5,438 bases of DNA. Origin: CAVOBC01 sp963693635. GTDB taxonomy: Bacteria; Pseudomonadota; Gammaproteobacteria; Pseudomonadales; Azotimanducaceae. Position numbers and translations under genes: made by a program. Positions 5,361 to 5,438 of this stretch are shown in pieces. Numbering within the stretch: position 1 is the stretch's first letter; every line of letters starts with the position of its first letter. The notes below the pieces were generated by a model, which saw only the letters and a list, made by a program, of their open reading frames with translations, had not been told where the DNA came from and did not search any database. The stretch is from positions 1 to 5,438 of the forward strand of contig CAVOBC010000326.1 in the NCBI GenBank assembly GCA_963693635.1, in the 5' to 3' direction.

Positions 5361-5438
5361 TAGAGCTACCCAGCCAGATCGCCTCGGGCGTCTGCGGCCG
5401 GGGTCTTGTGCACGGCTTCGATGCGGTGGCCGTCAAGG

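Larger units (their letters stand above)
5127..5438. other. Non-coding tail of the window
   Basis: These 312 bp follow the holin stop. They contain the two small inverted repeats and the palindromic cluster listed separately. The remainder holds no supported gene. At the right edge one minus-strand frame stays open from 5437 to a TAG at 5368-5366, giving a 23-residue tail, and a plus-strand frame is also open there. Either could be the end or start of a gene outside the window, but neither is recognisable. Confidence 0.5.

Noticed and set aside
5227..5436. 69-codon minus-strand reading frame across the palindromic cluster
   Set aside because: It starts with TTG at the window edge, reads through the inverted repeats and shows no protein-like pattern.
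5366..5437. C-terminal end of a minus-strand gene entering from the right edge (23 codons then TAG)
   Set aside because: The peptide is unrecognised and a plus-strand frame over the same bases has equally good codon composition, so neither can be supported.

Overview
The window is GC-rich bacterial DNA with densely packed genes, GC-biased third codon positions and some GTG/TTG-type starts. The families present (classical SDR, Baeyer-Villiger-type flavin monooxygenase, GT39/ArnT-like membrane glycosyltransferase, polyprenyl-phosphate GT2, four-helix 'phage holin 4' membrane protein) fit a proteobacterium, perhaps a gammaproteobacterium. No marker gene is present, so this is a low-confidence impression.

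Layout. (1) 1-539, minus: 5' part of a short-chain dehydrogenase/reductase that runs off the left edge and carries a one-base frameshift in a G5 run. Correcting one base restores the whole Asn-Ser-Tyr-Lys active site. (2) 540-614: short divergent intergenic region. (3) 615-2144, plus: FAD/NADPH monooxygenase of the Baeyer-Villiger class. (4) 2167-3663, plus: multi-pass GT39/ArnT-like glycosyltransferase, joined to the monooxygenase through two successive ATGA stop/start overlaps that enclose a 9-codon reading frame. (5) 3586-4368, minus: family 2 glycosyltransferase of the dolichyl/polyprenyl-phosphate-glucose synthase type, whose 3' end overlaps the GT39 gene tail-to-tail by 78 bp. (6) 4369-4790: about 420 bp of non-coding DNA with short TTTTGA repeats and two possible hairpins. 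(7) 4791-5126, plus: 111-residue four-helix membrane protein of the phage_holin_4_2 type with a good ribosome binding site. (8) 5127-5438: non-coding tail with two small perfect inverted repeats and then a compact palindromic cluster built from three copies of CTGAAAAAG spaced exactly 21 bp apart. The cluster resembles an insertion-sequence end or a small mobile palindromic repeat.

How the genes may work together. The SDR and the monooxygenase form a plausible alcohol-to-ketone-to-ester/lactone pair sharing a divergent control region. The GT2 and GT39 proteins form a plausible two-step surface glycosylation route: GT2 would charge a polyprenyl phosphate with a sugar in the cytoplasm, and GT39 would transfer that sugar to an acceptor on the periplasmic side. 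Nothing in the sequence identifies the actual substrates. I see no clearly new system. The most unusual items are the 21-bp-spaced palindromic cluster, the antisense overlap between functionally linked glycosyltransferase genes, and the double ATGA junction.
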